This document shows, one piece after another, positions 40,920 through 53,055 of a stretch of 64,000 bases of DNA. Each line of letters opens with the position of its first letter. Position 1 is the stretch's first letter. Under the pieces are notes generated by a model, which was given only the letters and a program-made list of their open reading frames with translations, had not been told where the DNA came from and searched no databases. Position numbers and translations under genes: made by a program. Source of the stretch: Carposina sasakii (Eukaryota > Arthropoda > Insecta > Lepidoptera > Carposinidae); the NCBI GenBank assembly GCA_014607495.2, contig CP053165.1, positions 1,668,906 through 1,732,905 on the forward strand, given 5' to 3'.

Positions 40920-41760
40920 TTTTATAATATAAATAGTGGTACAGCCATACATTTATTTATCATTAGAAGAAAGCTTTTTTAAAAAGTACCCAATCTCTGG
41001 TATTGACGAAGATACGTGCTTTAACAATGAATTTTGAACGGTCTTAATCGGCGCTGACTGTACATGTCTCTTCCTATTGATTTATTATAATGTACATAAA
41101 AATATTCCTCTCTTGTTTTATTTTCGTCTCAACAATCAAAGTATGGCTAATATTTTCCTTCGCTCGGAATCTAATTATGCAAATTTTGCTCAACATAAAT
41201 CCACATTGAGGCATGTTTCTAAGTTCAAATGCTTAAAAAGTTATGAAGCTCGTAGGGTGGAAAAATGGACGTCTCCGAGCCGTCCCTAGGGTGCCCTCCT
41301 TTGGCTTTAGTTGGGAATCGGATAAACATTAGTTGCTCTCCCGTTTTAGTTAAATTAAATTTTACATGCGACATAACTACGTTTTGTATGTAACATACTT
41401 TGATTATGGTATCGCTTGTTTTCTTAGATGGTTGCTTAAGCTTTGACTTCGTAACACCCTTAGCACAAAACAGTGGAACTGCTGATTAAAAATCCACTGC
41501 GATCAAGTGCAGTTAAAGCAGTGGATTGCATGTTCGCCTATGATTTCGCATAAATATTTATTATAGACCGACAAACACGTTAGAAATCATGTGCAACGTA
41601 GGGCGTGAATGAGCCGATCGACCAAAATGCCAGTCATCAAAATATATATGACCTAATAATATAATAACTAAAAGCTTCTTAGGATAAGGGTCGCGTCATA
41701 TGGCAGCCGTATTTACGTAAAAACACGCCCTGTTGACGATGGCGTTATTATATATTTATA
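40920..41760. other. No gene seen
   Basis: Unassigned. A 10-bp hairpin AATCCACTGC/GCAGTGGATT lies at 41490-41526. Confidence 0.5.
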
Positions 41761-42137
41761 CAAGGTGTTTTTTGGTTGTCAACGTTCCGTAAAACTACGG
41801 AATCTCCTCATCATCACGATTATCTTTTTCCATGGAAGCATACCTGGGAAGTGTCTAGTTCCTAATATATTAGGGTCTAAAGTTGAGTAAATAGACTGCT
41901 TTTTTCTGCATAAATGCACATAGACGCGCGTAGCAAGATTTTTTCACGATCAATGATTAATATCTGTCTATGAAAAAACTAGCATAAACACTGGAGACTG
42001 TGAATTTCGCTCATTCGAGTAATTAAAAAACATTCAAAAAATTTACATCGCTTCCCAGCATTTTTTTTGGCATAAACTTTATTTGATGTATAGAGTACGT
42101 ACCCTCCGTTAAGGGTGGCAACGAAAAAAACATCCTG
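41761..42137 (+). mobile_element. Family B element, full length
   Basis: CAAGGTGTTTTTTGGTTGTC to AACGAAAAAAACATCCTG, TA on both sides. It shares TCCATGGAAGCATACCTGGG and CTGCATAAATGCACATAGAC with the others. Confidence 0.92.
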
Positions 42138-43899
42138 TATATAAAAAGAAGCTTAAGAGATCAATCTTGTTTTCATTGCTTATGTAATATTTCTACGACA
42201 ACCTAAACATGTCTGCAAAATTATTCATATAAAGATGGAACAAAAAACGCGTTAAAAACCGCACCCCTCTCCGTACCCAGCACACGTACGGAGTGCGACC
42301 ATAAATTAACAATGATAATCTCTAGGTCCTCACGCGGCCGCCCATTCATTACAACTGACAACAATGACCGCAGATAAAGAGATAATTCAATGAACCCAGC
42401 CTGCAACTTGCCCGATATTTTACACCCGTTAATAGATGTGTGTAGTTATGAACGCGAACTTGGCAATATTGAAACTTTGGGCTTAAAGGGCTTTCGGGTG
42501 CGGGTACTGGAACATAATTTCAGATTATTACAAAATGTATTTGATGTGAAAAGTTTGGCGAGGGTAATATGGACTTATGTTTGTAACTACAGCGGTTATG
42601 TTTTAGTTGCGTTTTCACATAGTGTACCTGCAGATTTGCTTTCTATAATATACACGCATACACAACTTTTATCTATTTCACAACTCTACTACATAAGTTT
42701 TCTCGACTATTGAAATAACTTATTTGGAGAGAACTCTTATAATAATTTACTACATATAAAAATTCAATTTTCAAATAAAATAATATTTTGATACTAAAAA
42801 CAGTGCTTCTTTCAATAGAAATTCTCTTGCATTCCTATGTAAAAAATCCCCTTTACGCAGCACCGTCGAACATAAATAGTGTGTTTGTAAAAACATCGAC
42901 TACTCGACAATTTGAGTACCATTAGCTTCATACGCGACCCCCACTCCAGTTGTGCTGTAAATAGCTCTCGTCTGCCCTGCAGTTATTAGTTATTCTGATT
43001 GCGGTCTGCGACTTTTTGAATCATTCGAACAGTCCGTAACTAAATTAATCGCTTCATCGACCAATACCATCGATCCATCATTCACCTGCAAGAAATTACT
43101 TTCTAAATCAATGGCTAATATCAACCGCCATCAAAGATAAATTTCTCAAAGCCGCTTCAGCGATCTATTTATCATCTCTGCCAACCGCTACAGGATTTCA
43201 TCGGATCGATCTGCTTCATTAAAGGTAAGTTCCTCAGTAGCAACCTTTTTTAGATACATTTCCGCGGCATCTAGGCAGTCTTTTTGATCCCACAAACAAG
43301 ACAGACAATGAAGAACGCACAACGCGAAGTTTCCAGCAAAATCCTGAGCTTGTCCGGAACTTTCGAGACGAGGTCGTTATCGAAGAACAGCTGCACAATT
43401 TTCCGCTCTACAGGATGATTAATTAGACCAACTACTCTGCGGCCTCTCTCTATATTAAACATTCTTCATTCAGGTGCCGCTGCACTATCCTTGTATAAAT
43501 AAAGACCAGTTTCGTTTACATCCACGTTTTATTACAAAGTAGCATTTTTATTCGTCCTTATTTCGGTGTCTTAAATTAAATGGAAATCCTTATTGAATGA
43601 ATTATTATGTACACCTACATCGTTTCGTATTTCCCGTAAATAAATCAGTGATCCAATGTTGACGGAATTGCAATGAGTGTAAAGTGATTTTAATTTTAAT
43701 CGTTGGGTTTTATTTACGGAAGTGTCATTTCCTCTGCATCGTCCTATTTGTTATTATTGCTTACTTAAAAATATTAATAGTGCTTTACAAGTCTTACATT
43801 ATTAAGTTTCTGTATTGGAGTGAATTTGTTAGAATTAAATTCACATTGAATTGCATCTATCAGCTCAGACAGGGCGCTGACGCGTATAGTGCAAAGACT
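42138..43899. other. Repeat-poor stretch with weak exon signals
   Basis: No family member was seen over 1.7 kb. 42230-43470 is less AT-rich than its surroundings. CATTAAAG|GTAAGTTCC at 43217-43233 is a good plus-strand splice-donor match; no matching long frame precedes it, so it would be an untranslated exon. On the reverse strand a 63-codon ATG frame (43462 to 43271) ends in a hydrophobic, cysteine-bearing stretch. Neither is enough to call a gene. Confidence 0.3.
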
Positions 43900-43967
43900 A
43901 AAAGCATCAAGGATTCGAACTCACACCTATTGTATACTTAGGCCACTTGGCCACTTATGGTGTAGAT
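43900..43967 (-). mobile_element. tRNA-headed SINE head, reverse
   Basis: The reverse complement has a perfect A box TGGCCAAGTGG, then CCTAAGTATACAATAGGTGT and B box GAGTTCGAATCC. This head differs from families E, F and G. The body beyond is not identified. Confidence 0.65.
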
Positions 43968-45268
43968 ACCAATGTATTTGTATATCAATCTAGGCTTTCG
44001 AATAAATTTCAGATTTTTCACTGTTGATTTTGCCTCAAATGAGCGATTTCATCTTAATCTCCTATAAGCACACAAAATATTTTATTAAAGATATCAAAGT
44101 GTAAAAAATGGTGAATTAGGGGAGTGATAATTTAAAAAAATCTTCTGGTATGGAATTTTTAAAAAATGCGCTTTCACAATTCCAATTGATATAGAAATGA
44201 TGCATCTATCTAACTCTGACTTTATATCTACCTCAAAAAGCAGTTTTAGGCTTTTAAACGATTATAATACAGTTGGAACGCCAAACCGATGAAGACCCAA
44301 TTGGAATGTCGTTTATTTATCTAGTCTATGGCAGGCGGCGGGTAGCGGGGCGGGGCGTACCTGCGCGGGGCAGTGGATACCGTATTGATTATTTGGCACC
44401 GTACACTTTCGCCACTGTTTTAATGCTGGCTATGAACTGCTTTTATTGGCATCTCGGCCCCCGCATCGAATAAACAGAGGAATAAATGCGAGCAGAGTAA
44501 TGTGCGATTACAAATTGTTTATGCGCAATTTCTCGCGACTACCCGGCTTCTGTTTGGTTGATGTGTTGATGTTATTGGACAGTTTTCATAGCTGTTATTT
44601 TATTATGGGACTAAAGATCGTATCTAATGCTGTCATAATCAAATTTATTTTCTTAATATTGAGGAATATCCACAAAATGTTTAACATAAAATAGGCCTGC
44701 ATAATAAGTTATTAAATCAAAGTTTATATCCTCAAAATAGAAAATATTTTCAGCTTGGAACTGTAAAAGCTTTTGAAACTATGAAGCCTGAAATTGCTTT
44801 TATCTTAGTTGACAATGTGGTATAAATAGAAGGACCTAATTCAAGTATCGCGGGAACTTATCATAGGAGAAACATTAATTTCCGTCGACGGTATTGCTTC
44901 CGTGTATACAGACATCAGATCTTAAAGTATACGAACCAAAACCAAAGAAGATAAACTAAAAGATGCTTTCAAATAAGATGCAGCAGACGATGTACCCGAT
45001 CTTACAGGGAAGACAAGAATATTGCGGAGATTTAAATAACTTTCCTAGAAAAATTGCATACGTTTTTGAAATAGTATATCCTGAATATCAAAAGCAGATA
45101 CAGTTTTATAATAACGTTAAGTCGCTTAGAGTTATATTTGCTACGGGGAGAGAGAAAGATAATGGAAAAGGTAATAGAATATTCAGGTGGAAGATTTATT
45201 TATACACTCAGTAGGTACCTAGATAAGATAAATTTATGATAGAAGAAACCTGTTTTTTTTTCAGACGT
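43968..45268. other. No gene seen; GC-rich patch
   Basis: 44330-44385 (GCAGGCGGCGGGTAGCGGGG) is strongly GC-rich in AT-rich surroundings. Short frames at 44273, 44446 and 44963 show no recognised features. Confidence 0.45.
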
Positions 45269-45440
45269 TAGAAAGTGATATTTTCAATATTAATGTTTTC
45301 TTTAACTTTTCGGTAAGTGACTCCAAGAATCATGATATATTTCTAAATAACAATTTAGAAAGTAAACTTTTCAATATTAATGTTTTCTTAAAATTTTTGT
45401 AATTTTTTCCAAGAATCCCAATATTTTATAAAATAATATT
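45269..45440 (+). repeat. 87-bp tandem duplication
   Basis: TAGAAAGTGATATTTTCAAT and TAGAAAGTAAACTTTTCAAT start units at 45269 and 45356; TTCAATATTAATGTTTTCTT and CCAAGAATC recur 87 bp apart. Units are about 75% similar. Confidence 0.8.
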
Positions 45441-45869
45441 ATTTTGATATAAAATAAAATTAATCAGTTTTATTAACATTCTGTATCCACGCTTTACATT
45501 TTTCTCTCACATTTTTTATTTTTTTCATCACTTCGAATGCCTAGACAAGAGGTCGTTGAACCCGGAAAAGGTTCGGCGGGCGGAGTTTAGGTATCATTTT
45601 TATGAATTGCCAATCATCCCCGTTGACGGTTATTTACTCTTATAATTATGTTTTATTTCTGCATTAAAAGTTATTTGTGGTATAAGCGACCTATTTTGCG
45701 ATTTATTTTACGGATTATGTGCCAGTAAGTTATTTGTAAATAGCTTCTTATTCTATTTTTCTTCGCAAATCCTATACTAGCTTCCTTGATAATATTTATT
45801 TTACATTCACTCGAAGAAAGTGTTCTTTTTTTCTTGTTTAGCGTTGTTACATGAGTCAATAAATTGTTA
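45441..45869. other. No gene seen
   Basis: Unassigned AT-rich DNA. Confidence 0.5.
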
Positions 45870-47406
45870 TTAGGGCCGATTTTTCATTCCCCAGATAAGC
45901 AGTCAGATAGCGTTTATTCTACAGGTAGTGAAATATTGAATTTTTCAATAGTCAGATAGGACTTATTACAGGAATAACTCCACTACCGGAGGGATAAATC
46001 TATCTGCCACTATGACGACCAGATAAGTTTATTCTATAGAATAAAGTTGAAGTACTACTGTCATTACCACGTCATTACGATTTGAGGTTAGATAAATTTT
46101 TCGTTTTTATCTTCTGAAATATCGGTGTTTTGCTTGGAAAACGTGAACCTACCTAACAAAGTAGTTACAAAGTAGCGCAGTTCTTTGCAGCTGATTTGAA
46201 GGACATGGTGGCACTGGCTGTGTTTCCAAAGTGGGGTACTCAGAACTGCAGTACTACGAAGATCTAAAAGGCACGTTATCAGATGCCTTCCTGCCTGGGT
46301 CGGATGTAAAAAGTCCTTATCTTGACGACATGTATGGAAGATCCAGCTGACGTATTCTACTATTATGACTGTAATGTATTAGGTATTACAATAAATAATA
46401 ACAAATATTAAACTTTGGTTTTTTTTCGGTAAAGAATTAAAACTGTAGGTAGGTAGGTACCTAATTCTACGAGCTAGGTACCACGCACTGCCACTTTCTG
46501 CCGTAGCTACGTTTTTTCTCGCAAAAATCGTGAAGTATTATGAAGTTGTGAAGTTTATGTGTCCCCTAGATGAGGCAGAGGGCCTCCACAGTTCTCCACT
46601 ATCCCGCTCGGTTTTGAGATTGGTGTGCTAATTCGCTCCAGGCCTACTTTCTTCGCCTTTACGCCAGATCTGCTTCGGGTGACGACATTTACGTTTCCCT
46701 TTGTGAATACCAAGAATATGACAGTGGCTGACTATGACCTGGTGCCGGTGTGAGGTTTCCTTGGTTATCTTTCACACCCTCGCAGAAACACGGTTTTAAC
46801 ATTGGATCGGTATATCTTGAACTTGATTCTCTTTCCGATTGTCAAACAGGGCGCAACGAAGGTTGTTCTTGCCTTGGCAATCGTTAAGGCACGCTTTCTA
46901 CGGTCCCTCAAGTTTCGGACACTACTCAACCGACGTTAGCACAATTTCCACATCCTCCAGGGCAATATGCGATGATAAGGGTCACTGACAAATTTATATT
47001 TTCAACCATATTTCCTAGTAATTGAACCGAAGCAACCTAAAATTAGAGGATTGCTCTCTCTATTTAGATTCCATTGCTATTTAAATATGTCTAGCCAAAC
47101 CTAAAACAAATATAACGGAATAACCTATAAAATATATTATGATGTTTGCTGACATTGACTGAGGAGTGAATGAATGAAAATAGCCTGTCCTTGTTTAACG
47201 CTTAAGCATACGATATATTTGTTTCACCTCTCTGAATTCCGAGTTGCAAGTGTTAAAATAAAACGGTCAGATAGAATAAATGATGTAGACCCATAGAATA
47301 AATGATGATTGAAAAATCGATGACGGTTTATCAGAGAGGTAAACAGCAAAATAAATTTATTCCTTAGGTAGCTATTCGACCATTTATTTGGGGGATTAAA
47401 AAATCA
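45870..47406. mobile_element. Family P element, 1.5 kb, TIR-bounded
   Basis: The left end is TTAGGGCCGATTTTTCATTC and the reverse complement of the right end is TTTAGGGCTGATTTTTTAAT; both continue as CCCCAGATAAGCAGTCAGATAG and its diverged partner, so the terminal repeat is at least 40 bp. Sub-terminal GTCAGATAG/TTTATTC words repeat at both ends. The interior holds a reverse-strand retrotransposon relic and family L text but no transposase. No clear target duplication was identified. Confidence 0.65.
46555..46920 (-). pseudogene. Non-LTR reverse transcriptase C-terminal relic
   Basis: On the reverse strand one frame from about 46887 to a stop at 46765 reads LTIAKARTTFVAP, then KRIKFKIYRSNVKTVFLRGC, E. 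This fits the end of the RT region of non-LTR retrotransposons, where 'K.RIYNSNVKSVLLYGCETW' is typical and ARIAKARAAF precedes it. Downstream, another frame near 46600 resembles the WRxxVEALCPxRG-type C-terminus. Stops and frameshifts separate the parts. It lies inside the TIR element above, so it probably inserted there or was captured. Confidence 0.7.
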
Positions 47407-49216
47407 GCCCTAAATAAACGAATTGTGCAGTTTTCACAAAATTATTTTCCTTCTGTTAACCGTAAAATATATAAAAAGACATATTTCCCAGGCAGTAACA
47501 GGTAACGGTACCTCCCTCTTTCCCTCATAACACCCGTCTGACTTTCTGAGTATCGACTCTCCTTCATTTCGACGCAAATGCAATTCTCCGTCTCGTTTCG
47601 AATGAAGTAGGGGAAAAGAGACAACATATGAATCGTAATATGAAGGTTACGGAATAGGGTTTCACCGAAACGCCCGATACGTGATAGGAGTACAGAATGC
47701 ATCTCCACCAGTTTATCTTTACAGTTGACAGCGTCGCTGGCGTCGTATTAACGTCGTCTTGTTATATGATCTGTTATTACTTCTGTGATTTATTCAACTG
47801 CACTAATAACTTGGTTATAAGTAAATCCTCTTATTTTATGAAGTCCCTGATGAGACGTTCTATATTACAAGGCAACCTTATGATTTTTAAGCCTGGTTTA
47901 ATGAGATCTTCCAGAGGGTTGTAATGACATGACTGTCAAATAGCGAAACTGTGCGTTGCATTATTATGAGCCGTGTTAATTTCATGCTAGGAACATAATA
48001 TTATCTTTTTGTCTTTCTTGACACGCACCTATTTTCCATTATTTTATGCTTTTGATTTTCAATTAATTTCATCAAAATCTTTATTACTACCAATGTGATT
48101 GGACATAATTTTTTTCTAATATCATCATAATAAAAATTTACTTAAAACCTCTGCTAATTCTGCAATAACATTTATTAACACATCCATTAAAAACTTGAGC
48201 GCAAAAAGCCTTCTCCCTTAACCGTTTTCAGGTTGTTTTTCTTAATCTCTGTTCAATTAATTTTATTTCTTTAAAAGCAATATCCTCTGTCAGCACCAAT
48301 TACAGCCATTAAACCCTGAAGGGATCTGAAATTGGATTCCGGATAACTTGAGGCATTCAGATTATTTATTCTCCACCTGAAATTATTTACGTTAACACCA
48401 TTGTAAATGTACCCGCGCATTTTACTTTATCGGTATCAACTTAAAGGTCCTTTTCAAATGGTTCCACGATGGTATTAAGCTAAAGGCACCATCCGGAGGT
48501 CATTTTGTCTGTAATGAATTTGGGTCTAACATTCATTTCGGTGGATCGCTAAAATTTTCCGCCGTTGTGTTTTAAATTTGGTGATAATTGCTGTTTTGCA
48601 GTTTTTTTTTTACTTAGTTTTATTTATCAGCTTCGTCCTCATAAATTATATTACCCTTGTGTTATGCTGATAAAGTAAATTTAATTTAAATTTAATTTTT
48701 TTGCATTAAAAAGTTAAAACAATCGGATGTTTTACTTTTTCAAATTTTCACAAAGTTTCACGTTTGTAATAAAGTTCAGCTTACTAACGTTAGAAAACTT
48801 TAAGTAATTCTGTAATCTCAGTAATATTATTTCCGGGTGAAATATTGATAAAGTCATTTACAAAAACGGATCATTATCAAATCATAAAATAATTCCAGAC
48901 ACACCACACATGTACACAACGTACCATTATATAATATTATGTATAAACACATTTTCCCTCAGAATGAATTCGGTTTCAAGAATTATATTTCAATAAAGTA
49001 CTTTCGTCTCCATAATATTTTCCGGGAATAAAACGGCAAATAACATCCAGGAACCCGATTCTCGCGTCACTCGACATATCTCTAATGTAGACATTTTATT
49101 ATAAAAATATCTGAATAATAAAATTGGTGGCTAGATATACTTATATGATAATGGTGGTAATTTTTGTTGTAGTAGTTAGGAAAAAGTAAAATATTATGTC
49201 AGTTGTTCATGTATCT
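47407..49216. other. No gene seen
   Basis: 1.8 kb without a recognised repeat or convincing frame. It contains ordinary AT-rich DNA with a few GC-richer patches (47500-47720, 48480-48570). Confidence 0.5.
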
Positions 49217-49468
49217 GTCGCAGTAAGATAGATAAAGCCGTAACATAGTTATACGAAAGCGATTTATTATTACTATCTCGCTAGGAATATAGTTATCGTC
49301 TTAAACTTAAACATCTAACCTAACACCGAAGAAATCGGCGGCGGCGGTAGTAGCCGCCTCATTCTTCTAACATATATTGCCAGATTCGGATCCGCCGAAA
49401 AATATTTTCGTATTAAAAATACGATACGATAAAAATATTCGTATAACTATTATTTATCTTACTGCGAC
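49217..49468. mobile_element. TIR MITE, 252 bp
   Basis: GTCGCAGTAAGATAGATAAA ... ATAGTTATACGAA at the left is matched by the complement of TTCGTATAACTATTATTTAT CTTACTGCGAC at the right, with an 8-bp gap in one arm. The centre holds GGCGGCGGCGGTAGTAGCCGCC-like text (an (GGC)n hairpin). It is a single copy in the window. Confidence 0.85.
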
Positions 49469-49854
49469 ATATCCACCCTCTTTAGAAGTACATATGGATA
49501 AATAAGTCGATTTTAGAGAAATGTCGACTCGAAATACGTACCCCGGCGGTAAGCGGCTGCGATAACAAGATCCTCTGATAATATTCAATAAGCTCACGAC
49601 GGATTTTATAGTTCAATAGTCGTTTTAATAGGATTTGGTTAACAAGATGGGGCTGGAGGGATGCGACGGCGAATAACAGCGTAGTTTGAGTTAGTGCGTT
49701 TTACATTATAGGTAGTTACAGTATGTGTGCTTGATGTGTTTGTAGTTGGATGGGTTAATAATGTTGGGCTATAACACGTATATTCTGGCGTAATTTAGAT
49801 TTACATAAATGTACTTATTGAAGACGTTTTGATGGTTTTGTTTTAGTTTACATA
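49469..49854. other. No gene seen
   Basis: Unassigned. Confidence 0.5.
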
Positions 49855-50201
49855 CAGGGTGTTTTTTGGTCGTCAACATTTCCGAATATTACGGATTCTC
49901 ATTATCATCACGAATATTATTCTCCGTGTAAGCATACCTGGGAAGTGTATGGTTCTCAAGATATTAAGGTCCCAAGTTAAATTAATAGACTGCATTTTTG
50001 TGTATAAATGCACGTAAACGCGTGTAACAATAATTTTTACATCTATGAAAAAACTAACACAAACTAAGGACCCCGTAAATTTTGCGCAGCCATGGATTTT
50101 TTTAATATTTTTTTCCCAGCAATGTTTTTGGCATAAACTTACTTTATTTGATGTGTAGAGTACATACCATTCGTAAACGGCAGCAATGAAAAAATACCCT
50201 G
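49855..50201 (+). mobile_element. Family B element, diverged
   Basis: CAGGGTGTTTTTTGGTCGTC to CAATGAAAAAATACCCTG, TA-flanked. It is shorter than the others, mainly through a deletion near TAACAATAATTTTTACATC. It is the most diverged full-span copy. Confidence 0.9.
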
Positions 50202-50222
50202 TATAGACTATGGGTACATTAC

Positions 50223-50563
50223 AAAAGCGGTGATAGCCTAGTGGTTAAGACGTGCGCCTTTCAAATGGGAGGCGTAAGTTCAATCCCAGTCACGGGCCTG
50301 TACCAATGAATTTATTTCATGTACAAATTTTAATATTGTAAAATTGTCACATAGCTCGTGCCTCGGAAAGCACGTAAAGCCGTTGGTCCTTCGCCTGAAC
50401 TCTCTGCGGTCGTGTCGGCTTTCCGACCTATTGGACTATGAGAGTGACGAAATAGAGAGTGCATCTGTGTTTGTGCATATACTTGTACACTATAATATCT
50501 CCTGCGTACCTGGCTAATCTTCGTAGAGGTTGGCCGCCTCGGCCGAAATGCGGTCGGAGACCT
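50223..50563 (+). mobile_element. Family G SINE, full length with target duplication
   Basis: A box TAGCCTAGTGG at 50234 and B box GTTCAATCC at 50278 lie in the tRNA-like head; the body runs through CTCGTGCCTCGGAAAGCACG and TCGTGTCGGCTTTCCGACC to CTCCTGCGTACCTGGCTAAT and GCGGTCGGAGACC. TACATTAC flanks it at 50215-50222 and 50564-50571. The usual trinucleotide tail is almost absent in this copy. Confidence 0.93.
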
Positions 50564-50571
50564 TACATTAC

Positions 50572-51279
50572 TGTGTTATTTCTGTAGTTGTCAAATTTAG
50601 GGAACTTCATGATTTCATTTGTAAGAATACCTACAATATTCAAATTAGAAAAACTGTTGATTTAATTATATTTTTACAGGTAGAATAATGAAATAATTAA
50701 TCTCCTAAGTATCTAGATGGGGCTTAATACATGATAAGTATAAATATTGTATATAAATTTTGACTAAATATCAGTTTTAAGAGAAAAATCTTAGTTATGT
50801 ACTATTTTAATATTACCTCCCACCAGTAATCCATTTAAATAACTTCAGTGGTCTAAAATGTGAAATATTGAACCTTACAATGAAAGGAATTGAGGATATT
50901 AAAAATAATAATACTATAGTACAGCAGTATTTATATAAAATTTTTAGCGTTCGAGCTTCCCCCCGAGAACGGCACGCCAAGAATTTTTTAGCTCGCCGTT
51001 CATCGTATTATTGAGAGGAAAATATTTAATAAAAACCGATTTTATCAAAGCGCACTTGCGATTTTATATTTCAGTGTAATAAATAATTTTATTTGCCGTG
51101 AATTTATTAAACACGAAACGAGTCTGCGTTGGCGTGACTACTCCAAATGTAATTTTTCAATTAGATTTCTACTCTTTGTGAGTGTAATTACGCTGCCAAG
51201 TAAATATTATTATGTTCGATTGGATGTTGTTTTTGTTTATTCTAAATATTTCAGCCGAAGAATTTTTATACTCGTAGAT
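50572..51279. other. No gene seen
   Basis: Unassigned. 50945-51010 (GAGCTTCCCCCCGAGAACGG) is GC-richer without a frame. Confidence 0.5.
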
Positions 51280-51480
51280 ACACTATCGGACGACTGTGAC
51301 TTTGTCCGCGTAGTATTCCCGTTAACCCTGTTCCTGTGTGAATATCGGAAAATGCTTTTTTTTTGGATGCCTACGTGATACAAAGAACAAAATACACTTC
51401 AAAGTTTCAAGTCCCTTAGACGAGCGGTTTAGACTTTTCGCTAGTCATTCAAGACAAATCATTTTATATTTATGGAGAGA
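51280..51480 (-). mobile_element. Family H-like element, reverse, decayed
   Basis: Starts CACTATCGGACGACTGTGAC TTTGTCCGCG, the complement of the family H terminus, then CCCGTTAACCCTGTTCCTGT, GATGCCTACGTGATAC and CTTAGACGAGCGGTTTAGAC. This matches the known order of lepidopteran Helitron-type tails. Confidence 0.6.
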
Positions 51481-51605
51481 TAGATTAACATGACTCAGCG
51501 AAATGTTCTGTGATATTAATATTATCTTTCATAAATATTTTTTTCGCTTTTGTACCTGTTATATTCTTACAGCGTTTTTGATATAAATTGAATTAGAAAA
51601 ATATA

Positions 51606-51989
51606 CAGGATGATTTTTGGTCGTCAACGTTCCCGAAAACTACGGAATCTCCTCATCATCATGATCATTTTTCTCCGTGGAAGCATACCTGGGAAGTGTC
51701 TTGTTCGAAAGATATTAGGGTCCAAAGTTGAGTAAATAGACTGCGTTTTTCTGCATAAATGCACATTGACGCGTGTAGCAAGATTTTTTCACGAGATATA
51801 ATTAATATATCTCTATGAAAAAACTAGAATAAACACTGGACACTATAAATTTCGCCCGATCAAGTGATTTAAAAAAATATATTAAAAAAAATTACATTAT
51901 TTCCCAGCACTTTTTTTGGCACAAACTTACTTTATTTAATGTATAGAGTACGTACCCTTCGTTAAGGGTGGCAACGAAAAAACATCCTG
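51606..51989 (+). mobile_element. Family B element, full length
   Basis: CAGGATGATTTTTGGTCGTC to CAACGAAAAAACATCCTG. TA precedes it; the right flank reads TG, so the TA there has mutated. Confidence 0.92.
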
Positions 51990-52206
51990 TGTAAAAATAA
52001 AGTAACAGAATAAATATGAACTGTCCGCGTCTGTCTCAATATGTTCGTTATCTCTAAAGTTCCTTTCTACAACTAGAGGTAAGTTTTTACGACTTCACGA
52101 GTTTTTCTTGACTACAGACAGCGGGTAGTCATGAACTTTTCCATGTTCCATTCTGGAAATATTTGTCAGATACGAGTATCTAGTTTCTTCCTCGATTTAA
52201 TGGGAA
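51990..52206. other. No gene seen
   Basis: Unassigned spacer between a family B and a family F element. Confidence 0.5.
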
Positions 52207-52446
52207 ACGGCCGATTGGTCTAGTAGGTAGTGACCCTGCCTACGACGCCATAGGTCCTGGGTTCGAATCCCGGTAGGTGCAAACATTGATATGATGAATA
52301 TTGATGTTTGTTTCCGAGTCATGGATGTTTCTATACTTATCTATGTATTTATATACCGTTACTTAGTACCCACGACACAAGACCTTAGGGATCTTAGTGT
52401 GGGACTAGGTTAATGTGTTGTGTAGTGTGTGTGAAAAAAAAAAAAT
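52207..52446 (+). mobile_element. Family F SINE, full length
   Basis: CGGCCGATTGGTCTAGTAGG, TAGTGACCCTGCCTACGACG, B box GGGTTCGAATCCC, then GTGCAAACATTGATATGATG, ATGGATGTTTCTATACTTAT, CCACGACACAAGACCTTAGG and GTTAATGTGTTGTGTAGTG followed by A11. It is the reference copy in the window, with poly-A tail. Confidence 0.94.
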
Positions 52447-53055
52447 ACTATCAAATGGTTAGCTTAAAACAATGTTTTAATTATTTTATTGGGAAATCCT
52501 TTCTTAGTGCTCCCAAAAATGTACTGCCAAATTTAAGCTTGCTTTACTCATTCTGTAATCTATGAGTTTTATATTGATGAAAACGATGTTAGCAACTAAA
52601 ATTACATTTACTGCATTTTAAAACATTACAAAGTGATGTAAGTGCGCATGCGAAGTTTACGATGGATGGAGTAACTACAATAATATTTACTGTCTTCTTA
52701 TTGCTTGTATAATGACAACTACCTATATATCGGAATTTACAGTGCGATACCTACATATTTATTGCTTACCTACATACATACCTATGTGCACGGCTGGTTT
52801 CTGCTTTTTTATAATAATCCAAAGACAATAAATTTTGGGTCCCTTTTTTACTTCAGTGATTTATTTTGTTCATCTTTTTCTAGCTCTTTTCTTTCATTGA
52901 CATTGTAGCAATTTGTGTTGGTGTCAAAGCAGCGCTCAATCAGCATCTAGATCTCCCTCTCTCGGCTATTTCGTTTCTCTTATTCGGACCTTAATTTATA
53001 TCATGGAACTTCTGCGTGAACGCTTCCTTAGACTTGCTGGATGGTACAAGTGATA
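52447..53055. other. No gene seen
   Basis: Unassigned AT-rich DNA. The 67-codon frame at 52705 has no recognised features. Confidence 0.5.
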
